DNA of 43,944 nucleotides, from the IMG/VR virus record IMGVR_UViG_3300042397_001280, positions 1 to 43,944 of that record. One strand, given 5' to 3'. This DNA is from a virus. Every line of letters begins with the position of its first letter. Position 1 is the first letter of the stretch. Of the stretch, positions 37,096 through 43,944 are shown one piece after another. The notes under the pieces are model-generated. The model worked only from the letters and a program-made list of their open reading frames with translations. It did no database searches and was not told the DNA's origin. The position numbers and the translations under genes are program-made.

Positions 37096-37301
37096 TGAGG
37101 ATAACAGTGTCATTTGCATGGAATGAAACTGAAGGAGAAGGCCGGATTAGCAAGGCAGACAAGCGTCGCCTGCTAGAGCTCGCCAAAACAGACTGGATCA
37201 CCGCAGCGGACTTTACGCAAGATGTGATGTACGACGCCGAAAACCTCTATAACGAGGTAATGGCTACCGCACGCGCCAACGCTAAATACCCCGGCGTTTG
37301 A
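37095..37301 (+). CDS. Hypothetical small protein at end of plus-strand block
   Basis: The protein has 68 residues. ATG 37095 shares one base with the preceding stop. It opens with a strand-like MRITVSFAW and continues with charged helices (ISKADKRRLLELAKTDWITA and NEVMATARANAKYPGV). Its end overlaps, tail to tail, the end of the minus-strand phosphoesterase gene by 20 bases, so the two gene sets are convergent without a visible terminator between them. Confidence 0.55.
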   Translation: MRITVSFAWNETEGEGRISKADKRRLLELAKTDWITAADFTQDVMYDAENLYNEVMATARANAKYPGV

Positions 37302-38352
37302 ACTTTAGGTAATCCGCGCCTTCGAAGGGGTCTGAGAAGCACATGAGCCTCTTCGGCCCCTCAGGCGCGTCTGGATCGACCACAGCGAGGATAGAGTGCC
37401 CATGGCTCTGTGAGCCAAAGCCGTGGAGATCGGCATAGTGATCGATCACCTTGTAGCCACGCGCCCGGGCGAGCCAAAAAATATTCCCACGGTGGTTGTG
37501 CTCGCCATTGAATAGGGCCCAATTGTGCTTGTGGCCGGCGACGTACAGGTGGGCATGGTCGCCCCATAGGGCTTCCTTCATCGGCCCGTGCAGCGGGTTC
37601 CACTGCGAGTGCCCGGGGAAGTCGTGCGAGGCATGCACCCTCAGCTCGACGCCGTTGGGCGAAACGAGCGTGAACTTGGCACCCCATTCCTCCATGGCAA
37701 CAGCTTCAGGGCGGAACCGCTCGAGCGTCTCAGAGCCCACTGGACCCGGCCATGTGTCATGGTTGCCCATGAGCCAGAGGAACCACGGCACCCCACTGTC
37801 ATTGAACAGCCACTTCACCAGCTTGCGTGCGGTGCTTGAGGAGGTGTCCTGCTCTGCCCACAGGCGTGCGAGACGCCCCATCCAGTTGTTCGTGGTGTCC
37901 CCCACGTTCACGGCGTAAAGCGCCTCTGTGTCCCGGGCGAGCTCGCAGTGCCGGCGGAACAGCGACCAGTCGCAGCCATTGTCATCGATGTGAGGATCGC
38001 CAAAGAACATGAGGGCGTATGGACCGGCAACAGGCACGGTGAACTTGCGCCACAGCTTCGCGTCGCGGTGCGCCTTGCGCCGCTCGAAGCGCTTCACGAG
38101 GGAGTTGATGAGCTCCTCAGGCGGAATGTCGTCGTCTGGAAGGGCTGCGGCCATGGGAATAGCCGAGTGCTGGACCGGAGGCAGCCTTACAAAGGCCTCA
38201 CGGGACCAGAGGCCAAGCGAACGGGCCTTCTTGCAGCGGCTCTCGAAAGCGCCTTCTGTGATGCCTGCGACCGGCGCGCCTTCACGGCAAGCAGCGCGGA
38301 CATTTCCTTTGTGTTTGTTGATGAGCTGAGCGGCGTACTCGTATTCCGCCAT
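37282..38352 (-). CDS. Calcineurin-like metallophosphoesterase
   Basis: The protein has 356 residues from ATG 38352. Earlier in-frame starts are possible, as no good ribosome site is seen. An N-terminal region (about 1-60, YEYAAQLINKHKGNVRAACR) looks like a DNA-binding or adaptor helix-turn-helix. The phosphoesterase domain has the metal motifs GDPHIDD, GDTTNN, GNHD, HASHD and AGHKHN. The GDxxN form at the second motif differs from the usual GDxxD. It may hydrolyse phosphodiesters or phosphomonoesters of nucleotides or nucleic acid. The substrate is unknown. It lies in the block between portal and the Mu F-like gene. Confidence 0.88.
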   Translation of the reverse strand: MAEYEYAAQLINKHKGNVRAACREGAPVAGITEGAFESRCKKARSLGLWSREAFVRLPPVQHSAIPMAAALPDDDIPPEELINSLVKRFERRKAHRDAKLWRKFTVPVAGPYALMFFGDPHIDDNGCDWSLFRRHCELARDTEALYAVNVGDTTNNWMGRLARLWAEQDTSSSTARKLVKWLFNDSGVPWFLWLMGNHDTWPGPVGSETLERFRPEAVAMEEWGAKFTLVSPNGVELRVHASHDFPGHSQWNPLHGPMKEALWGDHAHLYVAGHKHNWALFNGEHNHRGNIFWLARARGYKVIDHYADLHGFGSQSHGHSILAVVDPDAPEGPKRLMCFSDPFEGADYLKFKRRGI

Positions 38353-38419
38353 CGTCACGGTGTTTCGCAATTTTTCGTTCCCGCATGGGCGGGGAAGCGA
38401 GCCAGCAAGGGAATTTTGA

Positions 38420-38608
38420 TTAGGTGCGGTCGGCTTTCCCGTCGAGTTTGTCCTCGATCCGGCGGAGGTGCGCCACGATCTGATCAAATTGCTTATCTGA
38501 GTGCTCGATACTTACCTCGAGCCGAACTATGCGACTGTTCAACGCAACCCAAACGCCGATGAGAGCTCCGAGGAAGGCGAGCAATTGAATAACCGTCTCA
38601 ACGGGCAT
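38420..38608 (-). CDS. Small membrane protein with coiled coil (holin-like)
   Basis: The protein has 62 residues, starting at ATG 38608 with GGAG. A single N-terminal membrane helix (VIQLLAFLGALIGVWVALNS) is followed by a coiled coil (about 28-58, RIVRLEVSIEHSDKQFDQIV). This layout is found in small phage membrane proteins related to holins or to XhlA-like lysis accessories, though here the helix comes first. It might be part of lysis control or of the tail. The role is open. Confidence 0.65.
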   Translation of the reverse strand: MPVETVIQLLAFLGALIGVWVALNSRIVRLEVSIEHSDKQFDQIVAHLRRIEDKLDGKADRT

Positions 38609-38747
38609 CCGAGCAACTCCAAATTGGCGTTTGATTAAGTTGCACTATTCGATATCGAGAATTGCGGTCTCTTGCAACGCTAAAGGCGTCGGCAATTGCC
38701 CCAAAGGGCAATAATTTGTCCGTCAATGGCCACAGAGCCGCCCGGGC

Positions 38748-41375
38748 TCAGGCAGCCACATCAATCGAGAGGACGCGATCATCGACCGAGGCGACGATGT
38801 ATTCGGCACTGGCCTGCATATTGATCCGACCGTCCGCCACGGCCATCACGATCTCAGCCACAGCGGTCGCCACATAGATGTAATCGGCAGCCGCAAGGGC
38901 ATTGATGCCCTGCACCTCGATGGCGACGTTTATGTCATCCGCAACAACCAGCGTCGCGATATCGCCGCCGGCGGTGGCCACTGCCGAGATCGCAGCGGCA
39001 AGAGCCTTGACCAGTTGGAGCTGTGCACTGGCTGAGCCCTGAGCCGCCACAGCTCCTTGCAGGGAGATTGCCTTGGTGATGCCGCCTGAGGCTTGCGCAG
39101 AGCTTGTGGGAGCGCCTGAGAGCAGCTTTCCGAGGCGCGCATCGGCCAAGGACACCACATTGCCCGCAGCGGCCCCGCCGAGCGGCTTGGCGAGGCCGAG
39201 CGAGGCCTGTGTGGTGCTTCCCACCTGCCCGGTGGCGGCCAGCGGCTTCGCAACGGTGATCGCGCCAGACGCCGCCGCGTTGGTGGCTGCGGTGGCCGTG
39301 AGTAGTTTACCGACCGTAATCGCCGCAGATGCTGCGGAGGATACCTGCGCGGAGCCGATGAGAGGCGTCGCGCCCAAAGTGCCAGAGGCGGTGCTCTGAG
39401 CGTTGGCAGAGCCCGACAGGTTCGCCGTGCGGGCCAGCGATGCAGTCGCAGCGGCAGTCGTTGCAGCCGAGCCGCTCAGGGTGAGCGTGACGGCGATGGT
39501 AGCCGAGGCCGCAGCGGATACCGAGGCCGTGGCAAATGCTGCGAACCCGACCGTCGCGCCGCCGGTGATCGAGGCGGTGCTCGAGAGTGCGCCGGCCAGC
39601 GGCTTTGTGAGCGTGATCGCGCCGCTCGACGCCGAGGTGGCAGCAACACTCGCGCCGATGGGCTTTGTGACCGCGAGCCCCGCGCTGCCGATGTTGGAGA
39701 CGACAACAGCGCCGCCCATGATGGGAATAATGAGGCTGAGCGAGCCAGTGGCCGTGGCAGAAACAGAGACAGACGCGGCGAGGCCAGCGGAGCCAAGGAG
39801 ATCGCCAGTAGCACTCGAGTTCGAGATCGCTGAGCCGCCGAGCGACTTGGTGACAGCTGCGCCCGCAGTGGCCGTGGCAACAGTGGCCCCGGTCGCAGAC
39901 AGGTTCGCGCCCCGGAACAGGGTGCCCGATGCGCCGGCAGATACCAGCGCAGAGCCAAAGGCGGCAAACGATACGTTGACCGCGCCGGTCGCCGAGGCGG
40001 TAACTGCGCTCGAGGCCCCGAGGGTCTTTGTGACGCCGAGAGGCGCGCTCAGGATCGAGGCGAGAGCAGCGGCAGAGCCATCGAGAGGCTTGACCAGCGA
40101 GATCGCCGCGCTCGAGGTGGCCTGCACTGCGCCGGCTGCGCCCAGCGGCTTTGTGATATCAATCGACGCGCTCGCAGCGGCCTGCACCGAGGCTGAGGCC
40201 GAGAGCGCCTTTACAACCTCAAGCCCCGCGCTCGAGATCGAGGCAAGGGAAGAGGCAGAGCCGCCAAGGAGCTTGGCAACCCCGAGGCTCGCGGTCGTCG
40301 ACGCCTGTACCGCACCAGAGCCCTCGACTGGCTTGCTAATAGAGAGGGCCGCGCTGGCAGAGGACGCCACCGCGCCGGAGCCTGCCAGCGTTGCCGTTTT
40401 CGATAGCGCAGCACTGGCAGAGGCCTCAGACGAGGCGGTGCCATCCAGCGTGACGACAAACGCGACAACGGGCGTGTAGAAAGCGTTGTCGTTCTCGAAC
40501 AGCGCGTCTTGCGTTAGGCTTTGGGCATTACCGGCCTGTGTGACTTCCGCAGCGTAGAACTGGTTGGCGTTATCGAGCCGCGTGCCTTGAGTAAGCGTGC
40601 GCTCAGTGGTGATGGACGCGGCGTAGAACGTGTTCCCGTTATTGAACCGCGTGCCTTGGTTAAGCGTGGTCGCCACACTTTCAACCAGCGCAAGGAATAT
40701 GCCTGCCGTATCGCCAGAAACAGCCAGCGTTGGGTTCGAGGTCTGCGCGGTCGCCGTGACAATGCGGAACTCGCCGCGAACCAAGATTGCATCCGCTGTA
40801 GAACTGGAGCGGTTGGCCGTGATTGCCGTGAAGCTCGTTGACGGCGTGATCTGTGTTGTGCTGTTCGCCTCTTTACCCAAGGCGCGGAAATAAAGACGGG
40901 CAAGCGATGGAAGGCCGGTAAAGGCAACACTACCGAAGCCGTTTGAGGCATCTACACCATTGGTGATCGCTGCCACATTTTGAACGATGGGGACGTTTGC
41001 GGCCTTGCTGAAGACCCACATCGACGCGGCTTTTTGGACGCGGGCCGAAGCAAAGGTGATAGTCGCCGGATCGCCTTGGCGTATTTCGCCACCGGCACCG
41101 GGAATATACAAGAACGCGGCGGTCGTAACGCCAGCCGCAGCCGCGCCGTTACCGTTGGTGAACTCTGCTAGTTTGCTCCAAGTGCCGCCGTCTTCGTTGG
41201 ATACAGAAAGAACGTCATTGCTAACGCTGTCTGTTGTGGTGGTGTTATCACAGGAAACGACCAGAATGGCGAACTGGCCGGTCCCGTTAATGTCACGGGC
41301 CGCATTAACATTGAGGGTGGTCGAGGAGGTGGCACTTACGCCAGTCCCCCCGTTGCCAACACTAGCAATCGCCAT
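38748..41375 (-). CDS. Repeat-built fibre-like structural protein
   Basis: The protein has 875 residues. Residues 1-240 form a beta-rich domain (Gly, Thr, Ser; possibly a lectin-like fold). Residues about 240-305 hold three copies of L-x-Q-x-x-x-F/L-x-N-x-N-x-FY (LNQGTRFNNGNTFYAA and two more). Residues about 307-809 consist of some 25 repeats of 20-21 residues with consensus LxhTKxLxGSAxVxASASA. The last 60 residues differ (VVADDINVAIEVQGINALAA). The repeats suggest a long rod or solenoid. With the three small beta proteins upstream it probably forms an appendage of head or tail. Extreme Ala/Ser content is the main oddity. Confidence 0.78.
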   Translation of the reverse strand: MAIASVGNGGTGVSATSSTTLNVNAARDINGTGQFAILVVSCDNTTTTDSVSNDVLSVSNEDGGTWSKLAEFTNGNGAAAAGVTTAAFLYIPGAGGEIRQGDPATITFASARVQKAASMWVFSKAANVPIVQNVAAITNGVDASNGFGSVAFTGLPSLARLYFRALGKEANSTTQITPSTSFTAITANRSSSTADAILVRGEFRIVTATAQTSNPTLAVSGDTAGIFLALVESVATTLNQGTRFNNGNTFYAASITTERTLTQGTRLDNANQFYAAEVTQAGNAQSLTQDALFENDNAFYTPVVAFVVTLDGTASSEASASAALSKTATLAGSGAVASSASAALSISKPVEGSGAVQASTTASLGVAKLLGGSASSLASISSAGLEVVKALSASASVQAAASASIDITKPLGAAGAVQATSSAAISLVKPLDGSAAALASILSAPLGVTKTLGASSAVTASATGAVNVSFAAFGSALVSAGASGTLFRGANLSATGATVATATAGAAVTKSLGGSAISNSSATGDLLGSAGLAASVSVSATATGSLSLIIPIMGGAVVVSNIGSAGLAVTKPIGASVAATSASSGAITLTKPLAGALSSTASITGGATVGFAAFATASVSAAASATIAVTLTLSGSAATTAAATASLARTANLSGSANAQSTASGTLGATPLIGSAQVSSAASAAITVGKLLTATAATNAAASGAITVAKPLAATGQVGSTTQASLGLAKPLGGAAAGNVVSLADARLGKLLSGAPTSSAQASGGITKAISLQGAVAAQGSASAQLQLVKALAAAISAVATAGGDIATLVVADDINVAIEVQGINALAAADYIYVATAVAEIVMAVADGRINMQASAEYIVASVDDRVLSIDVAA
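38930..40455 (-). repeat. 60-63 bp tandem coding repeats in the fibre-like gene
   Basis: About 25 head-to-tail copies each encode 20-21 residues rich in Ala, Ser and Gly, with a recurring KxL or KPLxGS core. DNA copies are diverged, so this is an old array. The unit length equals that of the giant tail fibre's 60-bp repeats. Confidence 0.85.
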
Positions 41376-41386
41376 TGCTTACCCCC

Positions 41387-41794
41387 TTACAGGGCGAAAA
41401 TGCCCGTCGCATTCCAAGTAATGCTGATATTTCCGCCGTTGGGAGTGACAGGAAGGCCGGTTACGCCTGTATCGATAAACGCGACCAGCGGCGAGGTAGC
41501 GGCGGTTCCTGTGTCGATATAGATCACGAGCGCCTCAACAGAGGCACCCGTGACGTTATTGAATGTCACATCTGCGGCGTCAAAAACCCCGTTGGTGAAC
41601 GTCTTTGACCCCAGAACCTGAGGCGTCCCGATGATGGCCGCCCCCGGTATCGATGAGAAAAACTGGTGCGCCGCACTGTACGTATAGTTAGCGGTGTCAA
41701 CCAGCGCCACCTCAACGGTGCCCGTCGAGAGGTTATTGTTCGCAGCGAACTGGAGAAGGCTCTGCTTCCACAGCGGATAGATCGCGTTGGCCAT
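41387..41794 (-). CDS. Small fibre-associated beta protein
   Basis: The protein has 135 residues. The pattern IYPLWKQSLLQFAANNNLST, then VEVALVDTANYTYSAAHQFF and ASVEALVIYIDTGTAATSPL is seen in small phage proteins next to tail fibre genes. It lies between a fibre-type adaptor and the repeat protein. It is likely structural. The fold is probably all beta after the first helix. Confidence 0.7.
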   Translation of the reverse strand: MANAIYPLWKQSLLQFAANNNLSTGTVEVALVDTANYTYSAAHQFFSSIPGAAIIGTPQVLGSKTFTNGVFDAADVTFNNVTGASVEALVIYIDTGTAATSPLVAFIDTGVTGLPVTPNGGNISITWNATGIFAL

Positions 41795-41811
41795 CTCAGC
41801 CCCCCATGAAC

Positions 41812-42249
41812 TTAGTTATCGATCTGCACCGACAGGCTCGAGATCGGGAAGCGCACATCGTCGCCCACGTTGATGGTCTTGGCGTTGTTGAGCGCGCCGT
41901 AGAACATCAAGTTGCCGCCGGTCGCCGCGTCGTACACACCGAAGTGGCCAACAGTGCCCCATGAGGCGGTCGGCGTCGGGAATGCAATCGCACCGTTGTT
42001 CGAGGTGGTGCCGTTCGTGCCGCTCGAGGCGGTGGTCGAAGCAGCGGCCTGAGTACCAGCCCAGTTGGCAAGGCTCGAGGCTACAGCGACGCGAGCATAG
42101 GCGTTGCCAGCAACCTCAGTACCACCACCGGTTTCGCCCGGTGCTGCGGTGAGCAGGCCGACATGCAGGGTAGCCGGCGGAGTGTACGTCTGGCCACGGA
42201 ACAGCCAGTCGATGATTTTGTTTTCGAGATAATCTGACATTGCAGCCAT
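41812..42249 (-). CDS. Phage tail-fibre-type protein
   Basis: The protein has 145 residues, starting at ATG 42249 with AAGGAG. The opening SDYLENKIIDWLFRGQTYTP, followed by PPATLHVGLLTAAPGETGGG and EVAGNAYARVAVASS, is the signature of a common phage family annotated tail fibre protein. It is related in plan to the next gene downstream. It may form trimers or rings that anchor the repeat protein. The location beside the portal rather than the tail genes leaves open a role as head fibre. Confidence 0.8.
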   Translation of the reverse strand: MAAMSDYLENKIIDWLFRGQTYTPPATLHVGLLTAAPGETGGGTEVAGNAYARVAVASSLANWAGTQAAASTTASSGTNGTTSNNGAIAFPTPTASWGTVGHFGVYDAATGGNLMFYGALNNAKTINVGDDVRFPISSLSVQIDN

Positions 42250-42260
42250 GATGGAACTCC

Positions 42261-42593
42261 TTAGATTGGATCACGCACAAAGAATTTGAGCTTGTCATAG
42301 ACGGTCTGCCGCTCTCCGTCAAAGAGCACTTCAACCTCGCCATCGTAATAACCCGGTTGAACAGCCCCGGAGGTCGCGGGGAAGGCGAAGGTCACTATCC
42401 CCGTGCTGCCATCACCGTCCTTCGTGGCAGTCACCGAGGTGAGCGCAACCTCCGAGTTCACAGAGCGGAAATTCACAAGGACGCTCACAGTTGCGCTCGA
42501 GAGGTCAACCGCCTCGCCGAGGTCGTTGGTGAGGGTGAGCTTGATACGAGGGCGGTGATCGCCCTTCACGATTTTGATCACATTCTCGTTCAT
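42261..42593 (-). CDS. Baseplate/fibre N-domain-like beta protein
   Basis: The protein has 110 residues. The opening IKIVKGDHRPRIKLTLTNDL with LSSATVSVLVNFRS and PGYYDGEVEVLFDGERQTVY is the pattern of an Ig-like/BppU N-terminal-type domain found in phage appendages. The start overlaps the portal stop (ATGA 42590-42593). The gene is thus co-translated with the portal, a point in favour of a head-associated appendage. Confidence 0.75.
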   Translation of the reverse strand: MNENVIKIVKGDHRPRIKLTLTNDLGEAVDLSSATVSVLVNFRSVNSEVALTSVTATKDGDGSTGIVTFAFPATSGAVQPGYYDGEVEVLFDGERQTVYDKLKFFVRDPI

Positions 42594-43944
42594 GCCTCAG
42601 GCTCCTCTTCACCGGCTGCCGGCGGCTCAGGCTGCGTCAGCGGGTTATCCTCATCTCCAATCTCGAGCTCGCCATCCTCAGGGGCCAGCGGCAGGCCAGC
42701 GGCCTCACGTAGGTGGTTCTCGAGCTCGCGGTCGGGGAACATCTGCGCACCAGCCGTGGACATTTGCTGGATGAAGGCAGAGAGCTGCCCAAGATCGGGC
42801 TTCTCGAGATCGCCCGGCACCATCATCGGCATGAGCTCATGGTCGAAGCCATTGAGACGCCACAGGCGCGGCAGCAGGTGGCGGTTGAACGTATCGGCGA
42901 TGTTGTGGAGGAATGCACCGATGGCCGTCGCAAACACCTCAGTCTTGTTCGAGGAGAGCGCGAACGAGCCGGTGGCACCCTGCCCAAGGAAGATGAAATC
43001 GGCCAAGACGGTGGTTGCGATGGCGCGGTTGTAGCGGTCTACGACCTTGGTCGTGTCGAACTGGCGTGATCCGCCGGTTGAGAGCAGCTTGAAATCGAAC
43101 AGCAGGTTGCCGTCCTTGTCGCGATCCGAGGGAAGCAGAAGGCCCTCATGGTTGTCGCGCTTCACGGACTTGAGCAGCTGCTTGAAGCGCTCCGCCATGA
43201 TCTTATCCGTGGCGTCTGCCCCTTGGCTAAGCATACGGCCCGGGATCAATGCGACAGGCAGGCCGGCGAGATCACGCTCGATACCCACGCCCTCGAGCTC
43301 CTCAATTTTCTTCTTGAAGTACCACGGGCGGTAAGCATTGCGCAGGATCGAGCGTCCCTCAGGGTTCTGCCGCTCCTCAGTGGTGCGGAACAGGAGCAGC
43401 TTTTCGATAGGGATGCACACCATCGAGCCGCTGTAGGGTTGCTGGAACATGCCATCGATGGAGCCGTCCTCCTCGTCGATCAGCCACTTTGGGATCGTGT
43501 TCTGAGCGCGCAGCGAGAGGGCCCGGACGCCGATGCGGCCATCATTGAAGGCGGAGCGGCCTGTGCCATTGGGCGCGTCTGGCCCATTGCGCTTCTTCCA
43601 GATGATCTCGAGCGGTGCATAGCCATACACAAACATCGAGCACACCTCAGCGATCACCGAGGACCACGAGGAGCTCATGTCGTGCATCACGCCTTCAACG
43701 AAATCCTTGGCCTCTTCTGCCTCAGGGGTGTCGTCGGCTGCCTGTACGCGCCATTCCACCTGCCGGATGAGCATGGTGACGGCGAACAGCAGCGCGCCCA
43801 CCACAGGGTCGTTATCCGACATTTCGCGGTAGATGCGAGACGCATTGGTCGAGCTGAGCTCCTTGAGGAACTCTTCTTGCACATATCCGCCAAACTGGCG
43901 CAGGCCCGAGTTACCGATACTGGTCGGGTCGTATTCAAGTTTCC
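42590..43944 (-). CDS. Portal protein, N-terminus cut off
   Basis: About 451 residues are visible. The frame stays open to the window end (…DPTSIGNSGLRQFGGYVQEE), so the start lies beyond. The pattern DNDPVVGALLFAVTMLIRQV, EVCSMFVYGYAPLEIIWKKR, EGRSILRNAYRPWYFKKKIE and QFDTTKVVDRYNRAIATTVL is that of Mu gp29/DUF935-type portal proteins. The C-terminus is Pro/Glu-rich. It forms the ring at the capsid vertex through which DNA is packaged. Terminase genes are expected just outside the window. Confidence 0.92.
   Translation of the reverse strand, partial: KLEYDPTSIGNSGLRQFGGYVQEEFLKELSSTNASRIYREMSDNDPVVGALLFAVTMLIRQVEWRVQAADDTPEAEEAKDFVEGVMHDMSSSWSSVIAEVCSMFVYGYAPLEIIWKKRNGPDAPNGTGRSAFNDGRIGVRALSLRAQNTIPKWLIDEEDGSIDGMFQQPYSGSMVCIPIEKLLLFRTTEERQNPEGRSILRNAYRPWYFKKKIEELEGVGIERDLAGLPVALIPGRMLSQGADATDKIMAERFKQLLKSVKRDNHEGLLLPSDRDKDGNLLFDFKLLSTGGSRQFDTTKVVDRYNRAIATTVLADFIFLGQGATGSFALSSNKTEVFATAIGAFLHNIADTFNRHLLPRLWRLNGFDHELMPMMVPGDLEKPDLGQLSAFIQQMSTAGAQMFPDRELENHLREAAGLPLAPEDGELEIGDEDNPLTQPEPPAAGEEEPEA

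Noticed and set aside
38695-38712. Inverted repeat ATTGCCC/GGGCAAT in the gap before the small membrane gene
   Set aside because: The stem is short (7 bp), and neither strand has a U-tract, so a terminator is not supported.
39403-40479. A 358-residue plus-strand open frame
   Set aside because: It is the mirror of the Ala/Ser-rich repeat gene. GC-rich repeats remove stops in the opposite strand, and the product has no ribosome site or motif.

Overview
The window is a continuous stretch of a temperate, long-tailed (siphovirus-type) phage or prophage genome. No host gene is visible, both ends cut phage genes, and no stretch over about 300 bases lacks a gene. The GC-rich bases, strong GGAG-type ribosome binding sites and protein families suggest a high-GC proteobacterial host, possibly an alphaproteobacterium. 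That host call is an inference.

Layout. (1) 2-2766, plus strand: early/lysogeny genes: two small proteins, a MazG-like pyrophosphatase with a built-in zinc ribbon, an HNH-type nuclease, an excisionase and a tyrosine integrase. (2) 2767-3055: two hairpins, a complete tRNA-Ser(UGA) and three direct GCACAAT repeats, together a likely attP region. (3) 3056-4169, minus: three small unknown genes in two transcription cassettes. Each cassette has a promoter-like sequence overlapped by a lambda-CI-like palindrome, and the two share near-identical terminators. (4) 4207-5561, minus: nested spanins Rz/Rz1, a two-helix holin candidate and a dNMP kinase. No endolysin is visible. (5) 5573-24864, minus: tail genes, including two small tip proteins, a giant 3390-residue J-type fibre, NlpC/P60, DUF1833 protein, tape measure, frameshifted tail chaperone G/GT, tail tube and terminator/connector proteins. 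(6) 24870-35400, minus: head genes, including connector, major capsid, DUF2190 cement, scaffold, XkdF-like protease, a 1392-residue multi-enzyme polyvalent protein and a Mu F-like minor head protein. (7) 35497-37301, plus: eight tightly overlapping small unknown genes. (8) 37282-42593, minus: metallophosphoesterase, small membrane protein, a repeat-built fibre-like protein and three small beta proteins. (9) 42590-43944: portal protein, cut by the window end. Terminase, repressor and replication genes must lie outside.

The most notable gene is at 29342-33520. It combines a NUDIX domain, a HipA/PI3K-like kinase domain and a C-terminal ADP-ribosyltransferase domain, joined by helical linkers, and it sits among the head genes. 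By analogy with T4 Alt it may be packaged in the capsid and injected with the DNA to reprogram the host. Other points of interest are the lambda-like operators on moron-type cassettes, the two fibre proteins built from about 20-residue repeats, and a block of opposite-strand genes between the portal and the other head genes.
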